Origin: Actinomycetota bacterium
GTDB lineage: Bacteria; Actinomycetota; Acidimicrobiia; Acidimicrobiales; Microtrichaceae
Reading direction: 5' to 3'
Assembly (NCBI GenBank): GCA_016703525.1
Contig: JADJBW010000007.1
Coordinates: 1 to 64,000 of the forward strand
Length of the DNA: 64,000 bases
Shown here: positions 45,225 to 54,166 of the stretch, in pieces
Numbering within the stretch: position 1 is the stretch's first letter
How the letters are laid out: every line of letters starts with the position of its first letter
The notes under the pieces: generated by a model
Seen by the model: the letters and a program-made list of their open reading frames with translations, nothing else
What the model was told of the DNA's origin: nothing
Databases searched by the model: none
Program-made: the position numbers and the translations under genes

Positions 45225-47548
45225 TGGGTTCGTGGCTCATCCAGCTCCGGCGGATTCATCTGCGCGGCTGGCGCGCCGCGCCGCTGGCGCTCGCATCGGC
45301 GGTCGGCGGGATCACGATCGGGACGGCGCTGGTGGTGGCGACGCAGCTGCTCACGGCATCGCTCAGTGCCCCGTTCGACTCGCTGCCGGCTCGGGCCGGC
45401 GCGCTCGGCGAGCTGATCGAGGTGCGGCCGGTCGTCGCGGATCGCCTCGGCGACCGCCTGGTCGACTCGCTGAGTCGGGTGTCCGGGGTCGACGGCGTGG
45501 CCCGGCTCGCCGTCCAGCCGTCGGTTCACGGCGGGCCCACCCTGCGGCTCGCGCTGCGGGCCGACCCGAGCGTCTTGCCGGCGCTGACCGAAGCGTCGCT
45601 CGGCGAGGCACGCGTCGATCCGGTGGCCGACCCGGCGACGCTGAACGGGTCGAACGCGGCGGGCGAGCCCTACTGGTCGGTCGCCTATGTGCGCCCTGCC
45701 AGCGCGGTCGATCGCGATCGGGTGGTCGCAGCGCTCGCGTCGGCGCTCGGGGATCGGGCCGAGGTCGGCGACCCGGCGCCGGTCATACCGCCGTCGATCG
45801 TGACGGTCCGCGACGCGCTCAGCTCGCTCGCCGCGGGCGGCGTGTTCATCGGCGCGCTCATCGCCATCAACACGCTCGTGCTGGTCATCGGGGCCCGGGT
45901 GCCCACCTACGCCACGGCCGCGGTGCTCGGCGTGACCCGCCGCCGGGTGCTCGGTGGCGTTGCGCTCGAAGGCGCGGCGATCGGCCTGATCGGCGGGCTG
46001 CTCGCCATCCCCGTCGGGCTCGGCCTCGGAGCGGTGCTCGTCGACCGGTTCGGCGAGTCGATCCTGGCGGGATCCGGGGTCGACCTCCACCTCGTCGTGG
46101 CGCCGATCGCTCTGCTCGGCGCGCCCAGCACCGGGGCACTGCTCGGCGCTGCGGCCACGGTGCTGGCCGCACGGCGCCCGCTGCGGCGGCCGCTCGATCA
46201 GCTCGGCGGCGTGGTCGACCGGACCCGGCCGGCGGCGCTGCCCGGCTGGATCGCCCCGGTCGGAGCGGCGCTCATCGCCGTGGCGACCGGGCTGATGGCG
46301 GCGGTCGGTTCGGGCCGAGTGACGGTGAAGGCATCGCAGGTGGCCTTGGTGTGGGGTGCGCTCGGGCTCGCCGCTGTGGGCGTGTGGGCCGTCCCGCGTG
46401 CGGCGCTGGCGGTCACCGCCGCGCTCGACGGGCGCAGCCCTGCGCCGGCGCGCCTGGTGGCGGCCGAGGTGCGTCGCGTCCCGATGCGGCTCGCGGTGGT
46501 CGTGTCGACCCTGGGCCTGGCGGCGGGGATGGCCGCTGCGTTCGCCGGTCTCGCCGAACTCGCCCCGTCGACGCTCGCGAACTCGTTCGAGCATCGCCTC
46601 GGCGCGGGCGGACGCCTCGTCGCGGCGGCGCGGCCGTGGGATCCGCGGTTCGCCTCCCTCGCCCCGCCCGGCGCCGAGGTCGCCGCGCCCGAGGGCCAGC
46701 CCCGATGGCGGGCGTTGCTGCCGAGCGCGACCGAGCCGCGGCTGATCATCGCCATCGACGCCGAGCCGACCTCGGTCGCGGTGCATCTGCGGGCCGACGA
46801 CCCGACGAGCGTCGCCGCAGCGCTCGCCGATGGGCAGGTCGCCCTCACCTCGATCGCGGCGCACCGTCTGGGCGTCGGCGTCGGTGACGTCGTGGAGGTG
46901 CCGGCGATCGACGGGCCGGCCTCGGTGCGCGTGGCGGCGGTGGTCGAGGTGGGCCTCGCTGACGACTCGACCATCGGCGACTGGGTCGTCGTGGCTCACG
47001 ATGCGGCGACGCAGCGCCGTTGGGCGCCGTCGCTCGAACTCGTTGCGACCGACGCCATGACCGCGCCCGCGCCCGCTGCCGCGGCCGGTGCGCATCGGTA
47101 CGACCGTGCGGGGTACCGGCGGGCCACGGCCGACGGCATCGGGCGCTACTTCCATCCCTTCGCGCTCACCGGCTGGATCTACCTGGCGGCAGCCATCGTC
47201 GCGGCCGGCAACTTCTTGCTGCTCGGGGTGCTGGCGCGTGCCCGCGAGCGGGCCACGCTCGTGGTGCTCGGCGCCGATGTCGCCACCGATCGCCGGGCGG
47301 TGGTGTGGCAGGCGCTCATCACCGCCGCGCTGGCGCTGGCGATGTACCTCGTGTCGGTGGTCGCGTTCACCGGCTGGCTCGCGTTGTCGTCACGGGCGTT
47401 CTACGGGTTCCAACTGCAGCCGGCGCTGTCGCTTCGCGCCACGCTCGTGGGGGCGGTCGTGCTGCTCGACGGCGTGTTCCTCGCGTCGATCCGCCCCTGG
47501 TTGGCGACCACCATCCCCGACGCCGGCCCGGCGCTTCGGGCCGAGTGA
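45224..47548 (+). CDS. FtsX/MacB-like ABC transporter permease
   Basis: A 774-residue integral membrane protein. An N-terminal helix (~residues 20-42) is followed by a long extracytoplasmic stretch. A first FtsX-like helix bundle comes next (FIGALIAINTLVLVIGARV; GLIGGLLAIPVGLGLGAVLV), then a central soluble region, and a second bundle near the C-terminus (IYLAAAIVAAGNFLLLGVL; ALALAMYLVSVVAFTGWLAL). ATG 45224 shares one base with the previous stop (TGATG). Its ATPase partner is the ABC protein at 48,734, separated by the acyltransferase-like gene. It is likely the export or membrane-handling component of the cluster. Unlike LolCE proteins it carries both FtsX units in one chain. Confidence 0.8.
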   Translation: MGSWLIQLRRIHLRGWRAAPLALASAVGGITIGTALVVATQLLTASLSAPFDSLPARAGALGELIEVRPVVADRLGDRLVDSLSRVSGVDGVARLAVQPSVHGGPTLRLALRADPSVLPALTEASLGEARVDPVADPATLNGSNAAGEPYWSVAYVRPASAVDRDRVVAALASALGDRAEVGDPAPVIPPSIVTVRDALSSLAAGGVFIGALIAINTLVLVIGARVPTYATAAVLGVTRRRVLGGVALEGAAIGLIGGLLAIPVGLGLGAVLVDRFGESILAGSGVDLHLVVAPIALLGAPSTGALLGAAATVLAARRPLRRPLDQLGGVVDRTRPAALPGWIAPVGAALIAVATGLMAAVGSGRVTVKASQVALVWGALGLAAVGVWAVPRAALAVTAALDGRSPAPARLVAAEVRRVPMRLAVVVSTLGLAAGMAAAFAGLAELAPSTLANSFEHRLGAGGRLVAAARPWDPRFASLAPPGAEVAAPEGQPRWRALLPSATEPRLIIAIDAEPTSVAVHLRADDPTSVAAALADGQVALTSIAAHRLGVGVGDVVEVPAIDGPASVRVAAVVEVGLADDSTIGDWVVVAHDAATQRRWAPSLELVATDAMTAPAPAAAAGAHRYDRAGYRRATADGIGRYFHPFALTGWIYLAAAIVAAGNFLLLGVLARARERATLVVLGADVATDRRAVVWQALITAALALAMYLVSVVAFTGWLALSSRAFYGFQLQPALSLRATLVGAVVLLDGVFLASIRPWLATTIPDAGPALRAE

Positions 47549-47607
47549 CGCCGGGATGGGAGTGACGCCGGGATGGGAGTGACGCCGGGATGGGAGTGAC
47601 GCCGCGG
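47545..47607 (+). repeat. 17-bp tandem intercistronic repeat
   Basis: Three consecutive identical 17-bp units (GTGACGCCGGGATGGGA) at 47545-47561, 47562-47578 and 47579-47595 are followed by a partial fourth unit that runs into the GTG start at 47607. The first unit overlaps the permease stop. Each unit carries a GTGA and an ATG, so the array resembles mycobacterial MIRU-type intercistronic minisatellites that preserve translational coupling. Copy number may vary between strains. Confidence 0.85.
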
Positions 47608-48737
47608 TGAGTGCACCAATGGACCTGATCGAGATCGACCTGCCCGGCCCCCTGCCCGAGGCCTTCCTCGCGCTGAGCGCTGCGGCGATTCCCGACAACC
47701 CGGCCGACCTGGTCGCGCGCTCGGCGCCGTCGCACTGGTGGTTCGCGAGCGGCGGACGGGCCCGCGCCTGGGTGGTCCCCGGTCGTGGGCGCATCGCCGC
47801 GTTCGACCATCCGGACGCCCGCACGGATGGCCGCAACGTCGGCTTCTTCGGGTGGTGGGAATCCACCGGCGACGCCACCGCCGACGAGGCGCTGTTCGCC
47901 GCGGCCGAGGGGTTCCTCGGCGGCCTCGGCCGGAGCGAGATCGCCGGTCCGGTCGAGCAGACATCGCTCTACGGCTACCGGCTGCTCGACCAGCGCAGCG
48001 ACCCGTTGGGTCCGATGGTGGGCGAGCCCGACAACCCGCTGCGGACGGTCGAGTGGCTCGCGGCGCGGGGCTTCGAGCCGCTGCACTCGTACAACACGCG
48101 ACTCGTTCCGGCCGAGGTACTGCCGGCGCTCGATGCCGCGATCGAACCGGCGGCGAGCGACGCTCGGTCCCGCGGGTTCTCGGCTCGTCCGCTCGACGCC
48201 GATTCGATCGGTGCGCATCTCGACGAGGTGGTCGATGTCCTGCTGGTCTCGTTCGGGGAGAACTTCGGGTTCGTCCCGCCGCCACGGGAGCTGCTGGAGC
48301 GCCATGTGCTCGACCGGCTCGTGCCGATGATGTGTCCCGACCTGACCACGGGCGTGTTCGATGCCGACGATCGCCTCCTCGGCTGGATGCTCGTGTACCC
48401 GCACTACGGCCCGCTCTGCTTGGCCGCCCGCGGCGTCGACGCGGTGGCGGCGTCGGCGTTGCGCTACGAGGCGCACATGGGGGCGTTGCGCGAGCTGCTC
48501 GCTCCGGACCTGCCCTGGGCGGCATGCCGCACCGTCGCGTTCGCTCCCGAGGCGCGCGGGCTCGGCCTCACCCCCCTCATGGTGCACACCGCCGATCGTG
48601 CCGTGCACGGGCGCTACGGCGGCTGGCTGCTCGCGATGTCGAGGCTCGACAACCGCACCCAGGACTTCTACCGCCCCGATCCGGAGGGCCGGCGGCTCTA
48701 CTCCGTGTACTCCCGATCGATGGAGGTGGCGTCGTGA
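47607..48737 (+). CDS. GNAT-like N-acyltransferase of the cluster
   Basis: A 376-residue protein resembling two-lobed GNAT acyltransferase-like proteins of actinobacteria. WWESTGDATADEALFAAAEGFL and EIAGPVEQTSLYGYRLL mark the N-terminal lobe. GENFGFVPPPRELLERHVL and GVFDADDRLLGWMLVYP form the C-terminal lobe, ending with YGGWLLAMSRLDNRTQDFYR. GTG 47607 follows the 17-bp repeat array and no strong Shine-Dalgarno is seen. The stop overlaps the ABC ATPase start (GTGA). It may acylate an amino or hydroxyl group of the cluster product. The GNAT assignment is by fold-like motifs and moderately sure. Confidence 0.65.
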   Translation: MSAPMDLIEIDLPGPLPEAFLALSAAAIPDNPADLVARSAPSHWWFASGGRARAWVVPGRGRIAAFDHPDARTDGRNVGFFGWWESTGDATADEALFAAAEGFLGGLGRSEIAGPVEQTSLYGYRLLDQRSDPLGPMVGEPDNPLRTVEWLAARGFEPLHSYNTRLVPAEVLPALDAAIEPAASDARSRGFSARPLDADSIGAHLDEVVDVLLVSFGENFGFVPPPRELLERHVLDRLVPMMCPDLTTGVFDADDRLLGWMLVYPHYGPLCLAARGVDAVAASALRYEAHMGALRELLAPDLPWAACRTVAFAPEARGLGLTPLMVHTADRAVHGRYGGWLLAMSRLDNRTQDFYRPDPEGRRLYSVYSRSMEVAS

Positions 48738-49426
48738 CGGCGGGCTCGACCGAGCCGGTGCTCCGGGTCGCCGGGGCAACCCGCACGCTGGGCGCGGGCG
48801 CTGCGAGCGTGCGTGCGCTCGACGACGTGTCGCTGCGGCTCGATCGCGGTGAGGTCGCCGTCGTCACGGGCGCTTCCGGATCGGGAAAGTCCACCCTGCT
48901 GCATGCGATCGCCGGGCTGGAGCCGCTCGACTCCGGGGCGGTTCGTGTGCTGGGCCGCGACCTCGCAGGCCTGACCGCGGCCGAGGCGGCCCAGCTGCGC
49001 CGCCGCCACATTGGCGTGGTGTTCCAGTTCTTCCAGCTCATCCCCACCCTGACGGCGGTGCAGAACGTGGCGATGCCGCTCATCCTCGACGGCATGGCCG
49101 CGCCGACGGCCGATGCTCGCGCCGCTGCCCGGCTCGACGAGATCGGCGTGGGCGAGTGCGCCGGGCGGTTCGTGGGGGAGCTGTCGGGCGGTCAGATGCA
49201 GCGGGTCGCGATCGCTCGCGCCACCGTTGCGCCGGTCGATCTGGTGCTGGCCGACGAGCCCTCGGGCAATCTGGATCGGTCGAGCGGCGAACTGGTGCTG
49301 GCGGCGCTGCGCTCGGCGGCGGCCGCCAGCGGCGCGGCGCTCATCGTGGTCACCCACGACGATTCGCTCGGGCTCCCGAGCGACCGGCGCTTCGACATGT
49401 GCGACGGACGGCTCACCGAGCGCTGA
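48734..49426 (+). CDS. ABC transporter ATP-binding protein (MacB/LolD type)
   Basis: A 230-residue nucleotide-binding subunit. Walker A GASGSGKST is at residues 46-54, then the FQFFQLIPTLTAVQNV Q-loop region, signature LSGGQMQRVAIARA, Walker B LVLADEPSGNLD and switch His in VVTHDDSLG. FQFFQLIPTL is typical of MacB/LolD-type ATPases that work with FtsX permeases. GTG 48734 overlaps the preceding stop. It is the last gene of the cluster and presumably drives the permease at 45,224. Confidence 0.92.
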   Translation: MTAGSTEPVLRVAGATRTLGAGAASVRALDDVSLRLDRGEVAVVTGASGSGKSTLLHAIAGLEPLDSGAVRVLGRDLAGLTAAEAAQLRRRHIGVVFQFFQLIPTLTAVQNVAMPLILDGMAAPTADARAAARLDEIGVGECAGRFVGELSGGQMQRVAIARATVAPVDLVLADEPSGNLDRSSGELVLAALRSAAAASGAALIVVTHDDSLGLPSDRRFDMCDGRLTER

Positions 49427-49442
49427 CCTCGGGCGCCCCGGG

Positions 49443-50252
49443 TCAGGAGACGACGACCCCGCCGTCGCAGGTGAGGATCTCGCCCACGGTGAAGGCGCCG
49501 GCGCGCGACGCCAGGAACAGTGCGGACCCGGCGATGTCCTCGGGCGTGCCGACCCGGCCCCGCGGCATCGCCGCTCCGAGTGCGTCCCAGTCGGTGCCGT
49601 CGACGTCTCCGCCCGTGCCGATCCCGGTGGACAGCATCCACGTGGGGAACGGGCCGGGGGCGATCGCGTTCACCAATATGTTGCGCTTCAGCAGCCGGGC
49701 AGCGAGTTCGCGGGTCATCGCGTGGAGGGCGGCCTTCGACGGGCCGTACGAGTAGGTCTCGAAGCTCGGTGTGCGGATGCCGTCGACCGAACCGATGTTG
49801 ATGATCCGCGCCGGGTCGTCGTGGGTGGCCGCGGCTTCGAGCAGGCCCAGCAGACGCTGGGTCAGAAAGAACACCGCCTTGACGTTGGTGTCCATCACCT
49901 TGTCCCAGCCGGCCTCGGGGTACTCCTCGATGGGAGCGCCCCACGACGCACCGGCGTTGTTGACGAGAACGTGGAGGTGGTCGGTGTGCTCGCGTACCCC
50001 GGCGCTCAGCGAGTCGACGCCCTCGATGGTCGACAGGTCGGCGGGGATGGAGATGCAGCGTTGGCCGGTCTGTTCGCTCAGGCGGGCGGCGGTGGCGTCG
50101 CACACGTCGGCCTTGCGCGAGCTGATGATCGCCGTCGCGCCGTTGTGGAGGAACCCGGCGGCGATCATCTCGCCGATGCCGCGCGATCCTCCGGTGACGA
50201 GCACGGTCTTGCCGCGAACGCTGAAGAGCTCCGAGATGTCGAACGTGGGCAT
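49443..50252 (-). CDS. SDR family oxidoreductase (3-oxoacyl reductase-like)
   Basis: A 269-residue classical SDR. NAD(P) motif is VLVTGGSRGIGEMIAAGF, the NNAG segment is LVNNAGASWG, catalytic Ser is in IINIGSVDG, and Tyr/Lys are in YSYGPSKAALHAM. The C-terminus reads LTCDGGVVVS. N-terminal FDISELFSVRGKT and the overall pattern resemble RhlG-like 3-oxoacyl reductases. ATG 50252 (MPTFDIS) is chosen. It is convergent with the ABC gene, 16 bp apart, so not part of that operon, and divergent from the F420 oxidoreductase. Confidence 0.85.
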   Translation of the reverse strand: MPTFDISELFSVRGKTVLVTGGSRGIGEMIAAGFLHNGATAIISSRKADVCDATAARLSEQTGQRCISIPADLSTIEGVDSLSAGVREHTDHLHVLVNNAGASWGAPIEEYPEAGWDKVMDTNVKAVFFLTQRLLGLLEAAATHDDPARIINIGSVDGIRTPSFETYSYGPSKAALHAMTRELAARLLKRNILVNAIAPGPFPTWMLSTGIGTGGDVDGTDWDALGAAMPRGRVGTPEDIAGSALFLASRAGAFTVGEILTCDGGVVVS

Positions 50253-50345
50253 GGGTGGTCCTTGGGCCGATCGGCGGCGATGGGGTCGAGGCCGCGACAC
50301 CCACGGGCGGTCACGCTATTGCACCCGCCGATACGATCCGGCCCC

Positions 50346-51284
50346 ATGTCGCGTTCCGCTGATCGCCCGTTTCGTTTCGCCGTCGATGCCCCCGATCCGC
50401 TGCCGGGCCGGTCGTGGCTCGACACGGCACGCGAGGTCGAGGCCCTCGGCTACTCCACGCTGTTCTGCCCGGACCATCTCGACGACGGGGTCGCGCCGAT
50501 CGCCGCGATGTCGGCGGCCGCCGCGGTCACGACCACGCTGAACGTCGGATCGCTGGTGCTCGCGTGCGATTACCGGCATCCGGCGGTCGTCGGTCGCGAG
50601 CTGACGATGATCGACCAGATCTCGGGCGGCCGGGTCGAGGTCGGGCTGGGGGCGGGCTGGAAGTCGGCCGACTACCGCCAGTCGGGCATGCCTATGGAAC
50701 GCCCCGGCGTTCGGGTGTCGCGCATGATCGAGCACGCCACGATCCTGCGCCGGCTCTTCACCGAACCCTCCGTCACGTTCCATGGCGAGCACTACCAGGT
50801 GGACGAGTTGGTGTGCTCACCCGGACCGGTGTCGGCGGCCGGGCCGAAGTTCCTGATCGGCGGCGGCGCTCCCCGCGTGCTCCGCTTCGCCGGCGGCTTC
50901 GCCGATATCGTCGGCGTGAACCCGTCGATCCATTCGGGCACGATCGACGCCGCGGCCGCTCAGGACGCTCACCCCGATCGGGTCGATGAGAAGTTCGGTT
51001 GGGTCGGTGAGGGCGCTGGGGAGCGGCTCGGCGACCTCGAGTTCAACGTCTGGCTCGCCGCAGCCGACATCACCGACGATCGCGCCGGTGCGGCCGAGTT
51101 CATGTCGGCGGCGTTCGGCGTCGAGCCCGCCGCGGCGCTCGAGTCGCCCATGCTGCTGGTCGGCACCGTCGAGCAGGTGGTCGACGACCTGCTGCGACGG
51201 CGCGAGCGTTGGGGCTACAGCTACATCACCATCCCGGTCGGCGTGGCGCGGGCCTTCGCCCCGGTTGTCGAGGCGCTGGCCTGA
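50346..51284 (+). CDS. LLM-class F420-dependent oxidoreductase
   Basis: A 312-residue luciferase-like TIM-barrel protein of the F420-dependent group. Signatures are RFAVDAPDPLPGRSWLDTA, YSTLFCPDHLDDGVAPIAAM, RHPAVVGRELTMIDQISGGR and VEVGLGAGWKSADYRQSG, with KFLIGGGAPRVLRFAG near the middle. F420 rather than FMN use is typical for actinobacterial members with this N-terminus. ATG 50346 fits the usual start. It is adjacent to, but divergent from, an SDR. Its substrate is not predictable. Confidence 0.85.
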   Translation: MSRSADRPFRFAVDAPDPLPGRSWLDTAREVEALGYSTLFCPDHLDDGVAPIAAMSAAAAVTTTLNVGSLVLACDYRHPAVVGRELTMIDQISGGRVEVGLGAGWKSADYRQSGMPMERPGVRVSRMIEHATILRRLFTEPSVTFHGEHYQVDELVCSPGPVSAAGPKFLIGGGAPRVLRFAGGFADIVGVNPSIHSGTIDAAAAQDAHPDRVDEKFGWVGEGAGERLGDLEFNVWLAAADITDDRAGAAEFMSAAFGVEPAAALESPMLLVGTVEQVVDDLLRRRERWGYSYITIPVGVARAFAPVVEALA

Positions 51285-51311
51285 TCCGGCGATGTCGCCT
51301 GTGGCGCTGGG

Positions 51312-54011
51312 TCAGTCGGTCACCGTCGCGTCGAGCACCGCACCGCTGAGCCCACCGAGGTAGAACTCGATGCGGAACGCCTCGGCCCCCTCGTCGATGC
51401 CGTCCTGTTCGAACGGGATCGTCAGGGTCGCCTCGGTCTGCCCGGCCGGGATGACCATGATGACGACGGCTCCCGCCTCGGACGGGTGGAGCCCGGCCAC
51501 GCGCGGTTCGCCGGTCCAGTCCGCCCAGGTTGCGTCGCTCACGTCGAGCGCATCGATCTCGATGTCAGGTTCGTCCGGAGCGGTGAACAACCCCCAGACC
51601 GCGTAGTCGACCTTTGGTGCCACGTCCGACACCAGGCGGATGGTCACGCCCGATTCCTCGGTCCCGGCGACCAGCGGGGTCGCGATCGTGATCGTCGGCG
51701 CGGGGTCGTCCTCGATCACTCGCACACCGCCTTGGTAGGCACCGGACAGTCCGCCGCGGCGCGCGTATGCGGATGCGGTGATCAGGCGGTCGCCTCCCGG
51801 ATCGAGGTTGTCCGACCAGCGGATCGGTACCTCGACGCTCGTAACTCCGGGAGCGATCGTGATGTCGGTCCATGCGGTGGTATCGCCTTCGCCGGGAGTG
51901 GCGATCGAGTAGCGCAACGGAGTGGTCACGGTGCCGCGCACGTGCGCCTCGATCATGGTGGTGCGCTGCTGTTCGAGGTCGTCGCCCTCGTTCGCCTCGA
52001 CGGTGGTCAGGTCGAGGACGGGCAGGAAGACGGGTTCGACGGTGGGGACCTGGTCGGAGACGGCTGTGACATCGAAGGCGTAGCCGCTCCCGCCGCCGAC
52101 GGTCAGCATCTCCACCGCGACGATGCGATGCAGATCGATGCCCGAGACTCCGCGGAGGCTGCCGCGAACGGCGCGTGCCCACGACTTGAGCGCCTCGGGC
52201 TGCCCGGGACCCGTCGTGAGCCACTGGGGGACGCCCGGGAGTACCACGCGTCGACCGCGATCGTCGACGATCATCACCATCGCCTGGACGGGCGCCGATT
52301 CGACCGCCGCTGCGACACGCACCTCGATCCGTCGAGCCGAGGAGACATCGGTCGGCCCGAGCAGCGGGAAGCGGGTCACGGCGACGAGATCCCAGGTGAG
52401 TTGATGCGCGGAGATCGCAGGCGGAGCCGAATCGGAGTCGGCCGACGGCCAATGCGGCACGCCGGGGTTGCAGCGCGGCAGCGTGCGGGGCTCCTCGCCG
52501 CTGCAGAACCGCGCGACGACCCCCTGCCCTCGCGGTTTGCGGTCGGCGGCGGCCGACCACAGCGGTGTGCGGGCACCACCGATCGCGGTTGTGCGGACCA
52601 TGGCGTTCCCGGTGCTCGCCGGGCCCGATGCCGGGCTGTCCAGCAACTCGAGCATTCGAGCATCGCCGTCGAGCGCAAGCTTCACGAGGGCAGCGGAGTA
52701 GGTGGCACCGACCTGCTGTTGTGCCTCGGGCTTCAGCCGGTACGGGCTCGATGGCGAACAGCGGCCGCGGCTGCCGTCGGCGAACCAATCGTCGCTTGCC
52801 GGCGCGGCCGCGAGGCCCGGCGTCCACTCGGCGTTGAAGTAGTTGTGATTCGCCCCGTAGACCATGACGGCGCTGCGCAGCGAACGGTCCGGGCCCGCCT
52901 GGAGGTCGCGTGCGCCGTCCACGTACACCTGGCCCTGCAGGTCGGAGACGTCGCCGTCGCAGTAGGGCAGGAGCACGGCGAGGTGCACCGATGCCGGAAC
53001 CTGAGCGCCGAACGCGGTCGGGCCGATCGCGACGATTCCGCGGATCCGCCACGGATCCTCCGACCGGCTGTCGATCGTGGCGCGGGTGACGCCCTCGCCG
53101 CCCCGGCTATGGCCGATGAGCGCGACGTGGGCAAGGTCGAGGCGCCCGCGCAGATCGCCGCCCCACGGATCACCGCCGACCTCCGACCAGGACGCGAACA
53201 GCCCCAGATGGTGTCGCACCAGCGCCGATCGTGCCGCGGCGCCGCCGTCGGGCGAATCCCAATCCTGGCCGTTGACGGCGTTCGCGGAGATGCTGGCGAC
53301 AACGTTGCCCTGCGAGGCGAGCAAATCGGCGATCCGGCGGTAGCCGAGGTGCGACGCGATCGGCTGCCATCCCTCGGGGCACGGCCATTCGTTGACGACG
53401 TCGCCGTCGGGTCCGCCGTGGAAGCACGCGGCGTGCCGTCCGTGCAGGATTACCACCACGGGGCGGGCGCCGGGCGCGCCGGTGGGCACGGTGAGTTCGC
53501 CTGCGACCTCGATCGGCGCGGGGAACTCGGCCCACGGAAGCTCGTCGAGCGAGTACTCGCGTCGGGAGGTGGCGTACGGGCTGGCGACGCCGGGGTCGGC
53601 CTTGGCCGGGGTGGCGGTGTCCGGAGCTGGCTGCTGGGACCGTGGCGTCGGCTCGCTCGGCGCGCCGCTGTCCACTCTCGAGTCGCCGCGCCAAAGTTCG
53701 AGTTGGTCGACCGGAGGCGGGGGCGTGTTCAGTTGCGCCTCGGCGGTGGTGCCGTTCTCGCGTGCCTGGGCGAGGATCTCCCCGTCGTGCCGCACGGTGT
53801 ACGCGGCGCCGCCGATCGTGAGCGGATCGTCGTCTCGGTAGGTGACCTGCCAGCCATCGGGTGTCGTCTCGACGGACCAGGGCGTCGGGGCGTTCGTCGG
53901 GGTCGACGGCACCTCCTGCGCCGCGACGGACGCCGCGGGTGGTACCGCTGACGCGATCATCGCAAGGCAGGCAGCAACGAATCCGAGCCGTGAAGTGGGA
54001 CGCAGACGCAT
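51312..54011 (-). CDS. Secreted alpha/beta hydrolase with C-terminal beta domains
   Basis: An 899-residue exported protein. The signal peptide (RLRPTSRLGFVAACLAMIAS, then a likely cleavage near ASVAAQE) precedes a Pro/Thr-rich region and an alpha/beta hydrolase core. The oxyanion strand VVILHGRHAACFHG, the nucleophile Ser in LIGHSRGGEGVTR, the acid in LLPYCDGDVSD and the His in GANHNYFNAEW fit a triad. The C-terminal third (DNLDPGGDRLITASAYARR, DIEIDALDVSDATW) resembles Calx-beta-like modules. ATG 54011 is used; GTG 54017 is two codons upstream. Family members are lipase or PET-hydrolase-like secreted esterases; the large cysteine-bearing insert is unusual. Confidence 0.8.
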   Translation of the reverse strand: MRLRPTSRLGFVAACLAMIASAVPPAASVAAQEVPSTPTNAPTPWSVETTPDGWQVTYRDDDPLTIGGAAYTVRHDGEILAQARENGTTAEAQLNTPPPPVDQLELWRGDSRVDSGAPSEPTPRSQQPAPDTATPAKADPGVASPYATSRREYSLDELPWAEFPAPIEVAGELTVPTGAPGARPVVVILHGRHAACFHGGPDGDVVNEWPCPEGWQPIASHLGYRRIADLLASQGNVVASISANAVNGQDWDSPDGGAAARSALVRHHLGLFASWSEVGGDPWGGDLRGRLDLAHVALIGHSRGGEGVTRATIDSRSEDPWRIRGIVAIGPTAFGAQVPASVHLAVLLPYCDGDVSDLQGQVYVDGARDLQAGPDRSLRSAVMVYGANHNYFNAEWTPGLAAAPASDDWFADGSRGRCSPSSPYRLKPEAQQQVGATYSAALVKLALDGDARMLELLDSPASGPASTGNAMVRTTAIGGARTPLWSAAADRKPRGQGVVARFCSGEEPRTLPRCNPGVPHWPSADSDSAPPAISAHQLTWDLVAVTRFPLLGPTDVSSARRIEVRVAAAVESAPVQAMVMIVDDRGRRVVLPGVPQWLTTGPGQPEALKSWARAVRGSLRGVSGIDLHRIVAVEMLTVGGGSGYAFDVTAVSDQVPTVEPVFLPVLDLTTVEANEGDDLEQQRTTMIEAHVRGTVTTPLRYSIATPGEGDTTAWTDITIAPGVTSVEVPIRWSDNLDPGGDRLITASAYARRGGLSGAYQGGVRVIEDDPAPTITIATPLVAGTEESGVTIRLVSDVAPKVDYAVWGLFTAPDEPDIEIDALDVSDATWADWTGEPRVAGLHPSEAGAVVIMVIPAGQTEATLTIPFEQDGIDEGAEAFRIEFYLGGLSGAVLDATVTD

Positions 54012-54166
54012 ATACACGGTCTAGCGCGCCGCGGCGCAGGGGTCGCGGCAACCGCGCCGCCGCCGGAGAGTACGGTCTTCCGCGGATGTCTGGCGCAGGC
54101 AGCTGGCACGACATGACGGTGTTGTGTGGCGGTGATCGGGTGACGATGCGAGGAGAGCGCAACGTG

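Noticed and set aside
42099..47155. Two ~950-codon minus-strand open frames
   Set aside because: Shadows of the dikinase and permease genes; composition-driven.
47545..47607. CRISPR array
   Set aside because: Units are contiguous, only 17 bp, with no spacers and no cas genes.
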